DNA of 7,276 bases from Ga0077527 sp964486865 (GCA_964486865.1 CAZAOZ010000093.1:1-7276); one strand, 5' to 3'. Positions 1-7,276 are shown, counted from the stretch's first letter. Notes: generated by a model from the sequence alone, not told the origin. Numbers and translations: made by a program.

Positions 1-14
1 TCAACAAGGGCATT

Positions 15-64
15 ACACTGGAACCTATCGTTGCACTTGGTATTTGAAACCGCCCAGTGTTTTT
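15..64 (+). terminator. weak inverted repeat followed by T-run (possible terminator of an upstream gene)
   Basis: ACACTGG at 15-21 is the exact reverse complement of CCAGTGT at 54-60, and the right arm runs directly into five T (60-64). The 7-bp stem encloses a long 32-nt loop, which itself contains a small imperfect hairpin (GGTATTT / GAAACC, 39-50). This could be the end of a transcript entering from the left, or a leader structure of the kinase gene. The long loop makes it a poor intrinsic terminator, and a 7-bp match over such a distance can arise by chance. If it is a terminator, it would argue against the TTG at 44 as the kinase start, because that codon lies inside the loop. Confidence 0.2.
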
Positions 65-97
65 CATGGCAGCACCCAAATAACCGTGAAGCCAATC

Positions 98-2566
98 ATG
101 CTTGATGGCGTTCCCTTCAGTGCAGGGCTGAAAAAACTTTACAGGCGCCACGGGCCCCACATCAGCGTCACGCTGATTTGCCTGCTGTTCATCGCGAGCC
201 TGTGGGGCGGCCTCTTCATGCAGCTCGACACCGAGCGCGAGCGCATTATCCAGAGCAAGATTCAGGAAAATGACAATCTCGCCCGGGTATTCGGGGAGCA
301 CGTTGCAAGAACCATCCGCGCGGCCGAAATCACCCTCAGGGAAATCGCCTCCGAATACCAGCGATATGGCAGGAAATTCGACCTGGTCCAGTACGCGAAG
401 AACCGCAGTATTTACCTTGACCCCTATATCGGGCTGAGCATTATCGACGAAAAAGGCGACCGGATCCTGGGGGGCACTCCACTGCCGCCAGAGACCGTGA
501 ACCTGAGCAAGACCCCGGACTATCACCATCACGCCCAGCACGATGCCGCGGGGCTCTTCATCAGCGCCCCGCGCCGCGGAGCCATCACGGGGAAATGGAC
601 CATCTTCTTTTCGATTCGCATCAATAATGCGAATGGGGCTTTTGCCGGATACGCGAATGTCGGCATGGATCCCTCCTACTTTTCCAGGATTTATTCGGAA
701 CTTGACCTCGGCAAGGATTCGGTCGTCGCCTTGGTTGGGCGCGACGGCATCATCCGCGTACGCAGCGTCGGCACGGACGTGACTGCCGGACAGAACGTGT
801 CGGGTGCCGAATTGTTCCGTCAGCTTGCAGCCGCTGACCGCGGCAGTTACATCTCACCTGCCGTGATAGATCAGGTCATCCGCCTATTCAGCTACCGGGC
901 CCTCAAGGACTATCCGCTGGCTGTAGTGGTTGGACAGTCGCAGGCCGTCGCCTTGGCGGACTATGAGAGGCGTCGATCCGCCCACCAGTTGGCAGCGGGC
1001 GCAATAACCGCGGTCATCCTGTGCCTGGGCCTGTTCGCCCTGCTCCAGATCGCGAGGGCGGCGCGGGAGAGCGAGGCGCGGCGCCGCAGCGAGCTTCAGC
1101 TCAACGAGGCCCAGCGCATTGCGCAGATCGGCAGTTGGGAACTCGACCTGGCAACCAACAAGTTCACCTGGTCCGACGAAATCTTCCGGATTTTCGAGAT
1201 CGACCAGTCAAAATTCGGCGCCACTTACGAAGCGTTTCTCAACGCCATCCATCCGGAAGACCGGGAGGCCGTCAACAACGCTTATACCGGCTCGCTGAAA
1301 ACCCGCGAGCCCTACCAGATCACGCACCGGCTACTGATGACCGACGGGCGGATCAAGTACGTGCACGAGCGCTGCGAGTCGGAGTTCGACGCCGAAGGCA
1401 AGCCGCTCAAATCCATGGGCACGGTTCAGGATATCACCGACCTCAAGCATGCAGAGCAACAAGCGCGGCGCCTCTCGAACATTGTGGAAGGCTCGCTGAA
1501 CGAGATTTATGTTTTCGACGCGAACTCGCTGAATTTCATAATGGTGAACCAGGGGGCGCGCACGAATCTCGGCTACACGACGGAGGAACTCCGGAAGCTC
1601 ACGCCGGTGGACCTGAAACCGGAACACACGCCCGAGTCGTTCGCGACGCTCGTGGCGCCTCTCCGTACTGGAGCGCAACACCTGATCCAGTTCTCGACCG
1701 TGCATCGACGCAAGGACGGATCCATCTATCCCGTGGAAGTCCATCTCCAGATGTTCTCCGATGAATCGCCCCCCGTCTTCGTTGCCGTCATCATTGACAT
1801 CACCGAGCGCAGACGTGCCGAGATCGCACTGAACGAGCTCAATCGCGATCTGGAGCAACGCGTGCGGGAGCGCACAGCCGCGCTGGAGTCCGCGAACAAG
1901 GAACTGGAGGCCTTCAACTACTCGGTGGCGCATGACCTGCGGTCGCCACTGCGCGCCATCGACGGCTACAGCCAGCTGCTGCTGACAGAACAGGCGTCCC
2001 GGCTTGACGACGAAGGCCGCGGTTTCCTGCAGAACATCATGCACGCCACGCGGCACATGGGCCAGTTGATCGACGATCTGCTCGCCTACTCGCGGCTGGA
2101 GCGGCGTGACATGCAGATCAAGCCCGTCGATCCGCGGGCGCTGATCGAGTCGTTGCTGGCGGAGCGTGATGACGAGATCAAGGCGCGCGGCATGGCGGTA
2201 ACCGTGACTGTGCCGTCCTCGCCGGTAACCGCCGACCGCGAGGGGCTGGCGATGGCGCTGCGCAATCTGCTGGAGAATGCGCTCAAGTTTACCCGCGACG
2301 TGCCGCAACCCGTGATCGAGATCGGCGGGCGCGATACTGCCACCACCCGCATTCTGTCGGTGCGCGACAACGGCATCGGATTCGACATGGAGTACCGCGA
2401 CAAGATATTCGGCATTTTCCAGCGCCTGCACCGCAGCGAAGACTACCCCGGCACCGGCGTCGGACTGGCCATCGTGAAAAAAGCGATGGAGCGCATGGGC
2501 GGACGCGTCTGGGCCGAAAGCGCACCGGGCAAGGGCGCCACTTTTTATCTGGAGATACCCAAATGA
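98..2566 (+). CDS. membrane sensor histidine kinase (Cache-like sensor, two PAS, HisKA, HATPase)
   Basis: A sensor kinase that autophosphorylates on histidine and passes the phosphate to a receiver. Numbering is from the ATG at 98 (822 aa). TM1 is about residues 21-42. A periplasmic region of about 250 residues resembles double Cache domains (GLFISAP, SGKW-like TGKWTIFFS, LDLGKDSVVALVGRDGIIR). TM2 is about 297-319. PAS 1 is about 332-452, ending in VQDITDLKHAE, and PAS 2 about 457-574, ending in IIDITERRRAE. A coiled-coil linker follows (572-604). The HisKA H-box is SVAHDLRSPLRAI with phospho-acceptor H612. The HATPase has an N-box NLLENALKFT (N727), G1 DNGIGF (D757), an F-box around IFGIFQRLH and G2 GTGVGLAIVKK, so it looks active. 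The kinase core resembles the cyanobacterial Cph1-like group, but no phytochrome GAF/PHY module is present. Start choice: the frame is open from a TTG at 44 (840 aa). ATG98 is preferred because it gives a normal short cytoplasmic N-terminus, although neither start has a strong Shine-Dalgarno sequence. Its stop overlaps the next gene's ATG. The ligand is unknown. Confidence 0.93.
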   Translation: MLDGVPFSAGLKKLYRRHGPHISVTLICLLFIASLWGGLFMQLDTERERIIQSKIQENDNLARVFGEHVARTIRAAEITLREIASEYQRYGRKFDLVQYAKNRSIYLDPYIGLSIIDEKGDRILGGTPLPPETVNLSKTPDYHHHAQHDAAGLFISAPRRGAITGKWTIFFSIRINNANGAFAGYANVGMDPSYFSRIYSELDLGKDSVVALVGRDGIIRVRSVGTDVTAGQNVSGAELFRQLAAADRGSYISPAVIDQVIRLFSYRALKDYPLAVVVGQSQAVALADYERRRSAHQLAAGAITAVILCLGLFALLQIARAARESEARRRSELQLNEAQRIAQIGSWELDLATNKFTWSDEIFRIFEIDQSKFGATYEAFLNAIHPEDREAVNNAYTGSLKTREPYQITHRLLMTDGRIKYVHERCESEFDAEGKPLKSMGTVQDITDLKHAEQQARRLSNIVEGSLNEIYVFDANSLNFIMVNQGARTNLGYTTEELRKLTPVDLKPEHTPESFATLVAPLRTGAQHLIQFSTVHRRKDGSIYPVEVHLQMFSDESPPVFVAVIIDITERRRAEIALNELNRDLEQRVRERTAALESANKELEAFNYSVAHDLRSPLRAIDGYSQLLLTEQASRLDDEGRGFLQNIMHATRHMGQLIDDLLAYSRLERRDMQIKPVDPRALIESLLAERDDEIKARGMAVTVTVPSSPVTADREGLAMALRNLLENALKFTRDVPQPVIEIGGRDTATTRILSVRDNGIGFDMEYRDKIFGIFQRLHRSEDYPGTGVGLAIVKKAMERMGGRVWAESAPGKGATFYLEIPK
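2551..2554 (+). promoter_or_regulatory. ribosome binding site of the receiver gene
   Basis: GGAG lies 8 nt before the ATG at 2563, inside the last codons of the upstream kinase. With the ATGA stop/start overlap it fixes the receiver start and implies translational coupling, which would keep kinase and partner in a linked ratio. Confidence 0.6.
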
Positions 2567-2982
2567 CCACGAGACCGATACTGCTTGTCGAAGACAATCC
2601 GATGGACGTCGATCTGACCCTGCGCGCTTTCAGGCAACACAAGCTGGCCAACCCGATCGAAGTCGCCCGTGACGGCAAAGAGGCGCTGGACTGGATCCCG
2701 CGCTGGGAGGCCGGCGAGCCGAAACCGCTGGTCATCCTGCTCGATGTCAACATGCCCAAAGTGGGCGGGCTTGAAGTGCTGCAGAAACTCAAGTCGCACC
2801 CGACCCTGCGCACCATTCCGGTGGTGATGCTGACCACGTCGTCGGTGGGCAGCGACGTGCAGACCGCATACGAACACGGCGCCAATTCCTATATCGTCAA
2901 GCCGGTCGATTTCAACAAATTCATGGACGTCGCCATGCAGATCGAACTGTACTGGGCCGTCATGAATCAGCCGCCCCAATAA
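2563..2982 (+). CDS. single-domain response regulator, Rcp1-like
   Basis: A 139-aa protein made of one receiver (CheY-like) domain with no output domain. Visible signature residues are the acidic pair in LLVEDNPMD (E10, D11), phospho-acceptor D61 in ILLDVNMPKVGG, the switch Thr in VVMLTTSS (T91/T92) and the invariant Lys in YIVKPVDF (K113, followed by P114). The EDNPxD start, the DVNMPKxxG motif, the LTTS motif and the C-terminal VKPVDFNKF segment are typical of the Rcp1 family, the partners of Cph1-like histidine kinases. It overlaps the kinase stop by ATGA and has its own GGAG site, so the two form an operon and very likely a cognate pair. Lacking DNA-binding or enzymatic parts, it must signal by binding a partner, or act as an intermediate or phosphate sink. 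No partner such as an Hpt protein is seen in the window. The domain is full length with no missing catalytic residue. Confidence 0.95.
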   Translation: MTTRPILLVEDNPMDVDLTLRAFRQHKLANPIEVARDGKEALDWIPRWEAGEPKPLVILLDVNMPKVGGLEVLQKLKSHPTLRTIPVVMLTTSSVGSDVQTAYEHGANSYIVKPVDFNKFMDVAMQIELYWAVMNQPPQ

Positions 2983-3087
2983 ATGATTGTGATCGCACCC
3001 GGAAAACCGCCATTCAGCTGCGGAATACGAAAATATCCATATAAACCAACATATTAGATAAACCTGCTGCACGAACCCGGTGGGCGA

Positions 3088-3108
3088 GGCATGAAATGCC
3101 CTTTATTT
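3088..3108 (+). terminator. small hairpin with imperfect T-rich tail (weak terminator candidate)
   Basis: GGCAT (3088-3092), loop GAA, ATGCC (3096-3100), then CTTTATTT. The stem is only 5 bp and the tail is interrupted, so this is at best a weak intrinsic terminator for the kinase/receiver operon. It also overlaps the ATG at 3091, the first in-frame ATG of the next gene. In that case it could instead sequester that start codon. Confidence 0.25.
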
Positions 3109-6100
3109 GCCGGTTCTGATATTTGCCGGTTTTTAATATATTATCCGCGACCTTCGCAATCAGGCTTTTCCAGGTTCATCCCGCATCCCGCCGCGCAAGA
3201 CCACTCTCCGTTGAATACTCCATCAAGCCCCGGGCACGATTCCGTCCCCGCATCCAGCCTTCGCGGAAAACTGGTTGCGCTGCTGGGCATTGCCCTGCTT
3301 ACGGTGATCGCGCTGATGGGTTACCTGATCTGGTCAGGCTACCGGGAGGCCATACAGTCCGCCGAAATCACCTCCCGCAACTATGCGGCAACCATCGAAG
3401 CGCGGCTGGATGCCACGCTGCGCCGCGCCGATGCCCACCTGTCGGAACTGACGCGCAACCTGCCCGTTGCGGCGCTGAGCAAGCAGGCCATGCCCCGTCA
3501 TGCCCGCGAACTCGATGCCGGGCTGGATTTGCGCCTGCTCAACTTTCCGGAACTGGCCGGCCTGCGCGTATTCGATGCCGACGGCGACCAGCTCTATTCC
3601 TCGGACAGGGCAAACACGCCGCGCTCCAATATCGAAGATCGCGGCTACTTTCGCCAGTTGCGCGACGAGCCGCAAGCCGGCCCGGCGTTCGAGGTCAACA
3701 TTGCCCGCACCACGGGGCGGCCAACCCTGGTTGTCGCCAGACCGGTGCGGGACAAACAGGGCGTTTTCCACGGCATCGTGATCGCATCCGTCGAACTCGA
3801 ATATTTCCAGAAACTGTTTCAGTCGCTGAATATCGGTGCCCGTGGCAACATCTCGGTCTACCGGACCGACGATTTCAGGCTGGTCGTGCGCTGGCCCCAG
3901 AGTGACCTCATGCGCAACAGGCAGATTCCGTCGGGCCATCCGACCCGCGCGGCATTGGCTCACGGCAACAAGACCGCAACGATCGAGTTTTTATCCAACA
4001 CCGATGGCATTACGCGCATTTACAGTCTGCACGCGTTGAGTCGTTACCCCTTCTTTGTGTCGACTGGTCTTGCGCGCGAGGATGTGCTCGCGGGCTGGAA
4101 AACGCGCTCGCTGGCGGTTGGCCTGTCGGGTCTGTTGCTGCTGGCGCTGCTGGCGGGCCTGCTCTATCGCCTGTGGCGCGCCGAATCCCGGCAGATGCAG
4201 ACAGCGGGCGACCTGATCCAGAGCGAGCACCGCCTCCGCGACCTGATGGCCGCCATGCCCGGCGCGATGTACGAATTTCGCATCGATGCCGCCGGCCGCC
4301 GTTCCATGCCCTTCATCAGCGATGGCGTCACCGCACTGACCGGACTGTCGCCGGCCGCAATCATGGCCGATGTCGAAGTGGCTTTCCGGCAGGTTCCCGC
4401 CGCCGCCCTGCCGGCGCTGGAACAATCCATACGCGATTCCCTGGAAAACCTCACGCCGTGGCTGCATGAATTTCCATATCGAACGACTACCGGAGAGGAC
4501 AAATGGCTGCGCGGCCATTCGATCCCGCGCCGCGAAGCGGACGGCACGATTCGCAAGCGCGGCGTGTTCATCGATATCACCGACCGCAAACGCGCTGAAG
4601 AATCCCGCGCGCGGCTGGCGGCCATCGTGGAACATGCCAGCGATGCGATCATCAGCCGCGCGCTCGACGGCACCATCACCTCGTGGAACGCGGCCGCGGA
4701 GCGCCTGTTCGGCTATACCGCCCGGGAGGCCATCGGCCGGCCGATCAGCATGCTGCGGGCTCCCGGCCTGTCTCCGCTGCGCAGCCTCCCATACAACAAT
4801 GAGCAGTTGCTGCGCGGAGAATATCTCCCGCCGACCGAAACAAAGCGCATCACCAAGGACGGGCAGATCATCGATGTCACGTCAAGCATTTCGCCGATCA
4901 AGAACGAAGCCGGCGATGTCATCGGCGCCGCCGTCATCGTTCGCGATATCGGCGAACGCAAGCGGGCGGAACAGGTGCTGCGCGAAAGCGAAGACCGTTA
5001 CCGCGATCTGGTTGAAAACAGCCGGGACCTGATTTGCACGCACGACCTGGAAGGCCAGCTGCTGTCGGTCAACACCGTGGCATGCCGGACACTGGGATAC
5101 ACGCGCGATGCGCTGATAGGCGCGAATCTCGGCAATCTGCTCACGCCCGGCACGCGCGCGCAATTCCCGGCGCACCTCGCGGAGATCAGCCGGCAGGGCC
5201 ACGCCGAAGGGGTGATGGCGCTGCAGACCGCCGGCGGCGAAATCCGCTACTGGGAATTCCGCAACACGCTGCGTAAAACCGGCGTGACCGCCCCCATCGT
5301 GCGCGGCATGGCGCGCGACATCACGGAACGCAGGCAAGCCGAACGCGCGCTGGCCGCGAGCGAGCAGCGCCTGGCGTATGCGCTCGATGCGACCGCCGAA
5401 GGCGTGTGGGACTGGAACATCAGGACCGGCGTCATCCTGTTCAGCGACCAGTGGATCGCCGCCCTCGGTTACTCGCCGCAGGAAGTGCCGCAAAGCGTGG
5501 AATTCTGGAAAAGCGTCGTTCATCCGGATGACCTGCCGGCGACGATGGCGGCCCTGCAGGCCCATTTTGAACGGCGCACGCCGGTCTATGCGTGCGAAAA
5601 CCGCCTGCGCATGAAGTCAGGCCGCTACCGCCACAACCTGGATCGCGGCAAGGTCGTCGAATGGGACGCGGATGGAAACCCGCTGCGCATGGTGGGCGCG
5701 GACTCCGATATCAGTGAACGCAAAACCACGGAAATCGCATTGCGGCTGCTGTCCGGAGGCACGGCGCAACTGACCGGCGAAGCTTTTTTCAATGAGATCG
5801 CGAACCAGGCGGCCCGGCTGCTGGAAGTGGAAATCGGCTTCGTCGGCAGGCTGCTGAAGCCGCGCAATGCGCGTATCCGCACGCTCGGCTTGTGCATCGA
5901 CGGGCAGATCCTGCCGGCAGTGGAATACGATCTCGCGCAGACGCCATGCGAAGCCGTGATCGGCAAGAAGACGGCCATTTTCCCGCGGGACATCCAGCAG
6001 CTGTTCCCCGCGGACCGGATGCTCGTGGATCTCGGCGTCGCGGGTTACGCCGCCGTTCCCCTGTTCGACATGAAAGGCCTGCCGCTGGGCCACATCGGCG

Positions 6101-7276
6101 TGATGAGCCGCGCTCCGCTGGACAATCCGGAACGCATCGAAGCGCTGTTGCGGCTGTTCGCCGTGCGCGTTGCCGCCGAGATCGAGCGCCATGCGCTGGA
6201 AGAGCAGTTGCGCCAGTCGCACAAGATGGAAGCCATCGGCACGCTCGCCGGCGGCATCGCCCATGATTTCAACAATATCCTCGCCTCGATCATCGGCAAC
6301 ACCGAACTGGCGCGCCAGGACGTGGGCGCCGGGCACCCCGCACTGGAAAGCCTGACCGAAATCGGCAAGGCCAGCGCCCGCGCCCGGGATCTGGTGCAGC
6401 AAATCCTGACCTTCAGCCGCAAGCAGGCGCCCGTGATGCGTGCGCTCACGCTGCCCCCCGTCATCGAGGAGGCCGTGAAACTGATCCGCGCCGCCCTGCC
6501 CGCCGGCATTCATCTGACCGCCGTCATCAGCCCCGGAGCCGCAGGCGTCGGGATCCAGGCCGACCCGACCCTGCTGCTGCAGGTGATGATCAACCTGTGC
6601 GCCAACGCCGCGCACGCCATGGAAGGCAAGCTGGGCCGCATCGATATCAGACTGGAGCGGATCGACCGGGACGACCGGGAGGCGCAGATTGCCGGTCTGG
6701 CCTCCGGCCGGTATCTTCATCTGTCGGTGCGTGATACCGGATGCGGCATGGATGCGGCCACGCTGGAGCACCTCTTCGATCCCTTTTTCACCACCAAGGC
6801 CGCGGGGGAAGGCACCGGTCTCGGCCTGTCGGTGGTGCATGGCATCATGCAGGCGCACGAGGGCGCAATCCGCGTGGACAGCCGGCCGGGCGAGGGCTCG
6901 ACCTTTCATCTTTACTTCCCTGTTGCGGACGCTGCGGTCGCGGACGAGAAGCCCGCAGCGGAACCGCCGTTGCCCGCCACGACAGCGGGACGCGGCCGGC
7001 ATGTGCTGTATGTGGACGACGATGGCGCGCTGGTGTTCATGCTGACCCGCCTGCTGGAACGGCAAGGCTACCGGGTCAGCGGCCACACCTCGGCCCGGAA
7101 AGCGCTGGGCGCGCTGCGCGCGGATCCGCGCAGTTTCGATCTGGTCGTGACCGACTACAACATGCCGGAGATGTCGGGACTCGACCTGGCGCGCGAGATT
7201 CACGCCATCCGGCCGGATCTGCCGGTGGCGTTGACTTCGGGTTACATCACTGACGAACTGCGCCGGAAATCCGCCG
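3091..7276 (+). CDS. hybrid sensor histidine kinase (Cache-like, four PAS, GAF, HisKA, HATPase, receiver), 3' end beyond window
   Basis: One uninterrupted frame follows the TAG at 3055 and runs off the window (at least 1395 codons from ATG3091). TM1 is about residues 61-82. A periplasmic Cache-like region (about 83-335) contains NIEDRGYFRQLRD near 180. TM2 is about 340-362. Four PAS domains lie at about 375-500, 508-625, 629-748 and 752-880, most closing with an ITERRxAE-type motif (ITDRKRAEE, IGERKRAEQ, ITERRQAER, ISERKTTEI). A GAF domain (about 886-1035) has YDLAQTPCEAVIGK and PLGHIGVMSR. HisKA has GGIAHDFNNIL with H1058. HATPase has NLCANAAHAM (N1172), G1 DTGCGM (D1215), DPFFTTK and G2 GEGTGLGLSVVHG. 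The C-terminal receiver has YVDDD (D1309-D1311) and phospho-acceptor D1355 in TDYNMPEMSG. It is cut after the ALTSGY segment, before the conserved Lys. PAS 4 has RYRHNLDRG where I would expect an aromatic W after RYR. Start is uncertain: ATG3091 has GGTGGG 6 nt upstream but gives a 60-residue proline-rich lead. TTG3211 gives the usual ~20 residues before TM1 but has no clear ribosome site. Confidence 0.92.
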   Translation, partial: MKCPLFAGSDICRFLIYYPRPSQSGFSRFIPHPAAQDHSPLNTPSSPGHDSVPASSLRGKLVALLGIALLTVIALMGYLIWSGYREAIQSAEITSRNYAATIEARLDATLRRADAHLSELTRNLPVAALSKQAMPRHARELDAGLDLRLLNFPELAGLRVFDADGDQLYSSDRANTPRSNIEDRGYFRQLRDEPQAGPAFEVNIARTTGRPTLVVARPVRDKQGVFHGIVIASVELEYFQKLFQSLNIGARGNISVYRTDDFRLVVRWPQSDLMRNRQIPSGHPTRAALAHGNKTATIEFLSNTDGITRIYSLHALSRYPFFVSTGLAREDVLAGWKTRSLAVGLSGLLLLALLAGLLYRLWRAESRQMQTAGDLIQSEHRLRDLMAAMPGAMYEFRIDAAGRRSMPFISDGVTALTGLSPAAIMADVEVAFRQVPAAALPALEQSIRDSLENLTPWLHEFPYRTTTGEDKWLRGHSIPRREADGTIRKRGVFIDITDRKRAEESRARLAAIVEHASDAIISRALDGTITSWNAAAERLFGYTAREAIGRPISMLRAPGLSPLRSLPYNNEQLLRGEYLPPTETKRITKDGQIIDVTSSISPIKNEAGDVIGAAVIVRDIGERKRAEQVLRESEDRYRDLVENSRDLICTHDLEGQLLSVNTVACRTLGYTRDALIGANLGNLLTPGTRAQFPAHLAEISRQGHAEGVMALQTAGGEIRYWEFRNTLRKTGVTAPIVRGMARDITERRQAERALAASEQRLAYALDATAEGVWDWNIRTGVILFSDQWIAALGYSPQEVPQSVEFWKSVVHPDDLPATMAALQAHFERRTPVYACENRLRMKSGRYRHNLDRGKVVEWDADGNPLRMVGADSDISERKTTEIALRLLSGGTAQLTGEAFFNEIANQAARLLEVEIGFVGRLLKPRNARIRTLGLCIDGQILPAVEYDLAQTPCEAVIGKKTAIFPRDIQQLFPADRMLVDLGVAGYAAVPLFDMKGLPLGHIGVMSRAPLDNPERIEALLRLFAVRVAAEIERHALEEQLRQSHKMEAIGTLAGGIAHDFNNILASIIGNTELARQDVGAGHPALESLTEIGKASARARDLVQQILTFSRKQAPVMRALTLPPVIEEAVKLIRAALPAGIHLTAVISPGAAGVGIQADPTLLLQVMINLCANAAHAMEGKLGRIDIRLERIDRDDREAQIAGLASGRYLHLSVRDTGCGMDAATLEHLFDPFFTTKAAGEGTGLGLSVVHGIMQAHEGAIRVDSRPGEGSTFHLYFPVADAAVADEKPAAEPPLPATTAGRGRHVLYVDDDGALVFMLTRLLERQGYRVSGHTSARKALGALRADPRSFDLVVTDYNMPEMSGLDLAREIHAIRPDLPVALTSGYITDELRRKSA
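3104..3131. repeat. 12-bp direct repeat, two copies, in the gap before the hybrid kinase
   Basis: TATTTGCCGGTT occurs at 3104-3115 and again at 3120-3131, separated by CTGA, a 16-nt period. Both copies are identical over 12 bases. They are followed at once by an AT-rich tract (about 3130-3144, TTTTTAATATATTAT) that could hold a -10 element. Tandem copies next to such a tract fit an activator or repressor site, but a recent local duplication would look the same. If translation starts at 3091, the repeats are inside the coding sequence. Confidence 0.5.
3130..3144 (+). promoter_or_regulatory. AT-rich tract, possible -10 region for the hybrid kinase gene
   Basis: A strongly AT-rich run stands out in otherwise GC-rich DNA and contains TAATAT (3134-3139) and TATATT (3137-3142), both near the sigma-70 -10 consensus. 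TTGCCG at 3107-3112 is a possible -35 but sits 21 nt from TAATAT, which is too far for a standard promoter, so only an activator-dependent or alternative-sigma promoter would fit. A promoter here would imply translation from the TTG at 3211 rather than the ATG at 3091. Confidence 0.25.

Noticed and set aside
1331..2431. Minus-strand open frame (366 codons) opposite the first kinase
   Set aside because: It lies across the PAS, HisKA and HATPase coding sequence. Its composition is shadow-like and it shows no domain.
2985..3000. TTGTGATCGCAC as a possible CRP/FNR-type site
   Set aside because: Only one half resembles a TGTGA half-site; the second half does not match at the right spacing.
2545..3072. 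Minus-strand open frame spanning the receiver and the gap
   Set aside because: It overlaps the complete receiver gene in antisense and shows no motif. Its extension into the gap is explained by a chance lack of stops.
3123..3905. Plus-strand open frame of 260 codons near the start of the hybrid kinase
   Set aside because: It is in a different frame from the TM/Cache/TM-encoding frame. Its product is arginine- and proline-rich without hydrophobic segments or motifs, so it is a frame shadow.
5617..7203. Long open frame on the minus strand (528 codons) opposite the hybrid kinase
   Set aside because: The plus strand here encodes clear GAF, HisKA, HATPase and receiver motifs. The antisense translation is rich in H, Q, R, G and A with no recognisable domain, as expected for the complement of GC-rich coding DNA.
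3091..7276. Possible frameshift splitting the hybrid kinase
   Set aside because: I followed the frame across the regions encoding all domains to the window end and found no stop or frame change. It is a single continuous frame, open because its stop lies beyond the window.

Overview
This is a GC-rich window holding three co-directional (+ strand) signal-transduction genes and almost nothing else. G/C-ending codons predominate. Together with the Cache-PAS-kinase architectures, this suggests a proteobacterium, most likely a betaproteobacterium. That placement is inferred from style and family resemblance, not from a marker gene.

Layout: (1) positions 1-97 are a short leader with a weak inverted repeat and a T-run. 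(2) Positions 98-2566 encode a membrane-bound sensor histidine kinase: TM, periplasmic double-Cache-like domain, TM, PAS, PAS, coiled coil, HisKA, HATPase. A TTG at 44 is an alternative start. (3) Positions 2563-2982 encode a stand-alone receiver protein of the Rcp1 type. Its ATG overlaps the kinase stop codon (ATGA), so the two are almost certainly translationally coupled and form a cognate pair. (4) Positions 2983 to about 3210 are an AT-richer gap with a small hairpin, a 12-bp tandem direct repeat and an AT-rich tract. This is the only clearly non-coding-looking stretch in the window, and it makes the start of the next gene ambiguous. (5) From 3091 (or 3211) to the window edge runs a very large hybrid histidine kinase: TM, Cache-like domain, TM, four PAS domains, GAF, HisKA of the HDFNN type, HATPase and a C-terminal receiver. 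It is cut off by the window end before the receiver is complete.

How they work together: both kinases look built to sense an extracytoplasmic small molecule through Cache domains and to integrate it with cytoplasmic PAS/GAF inputs. The first passes phosphate to a receiver-only protein that must act through protein-protein contact or as a phosphorelay intermediate. The second carries its own receiver. No DNA-binding, GGDEF/EAL, chemotaxis or enzymatic output domain is present, so the final output cannot be told from this sequence. No RNA gene, mobile element or CRISPR array was seen. The window is mostly recognisable signalling machinery; I did not find evidence for a wholly new system.
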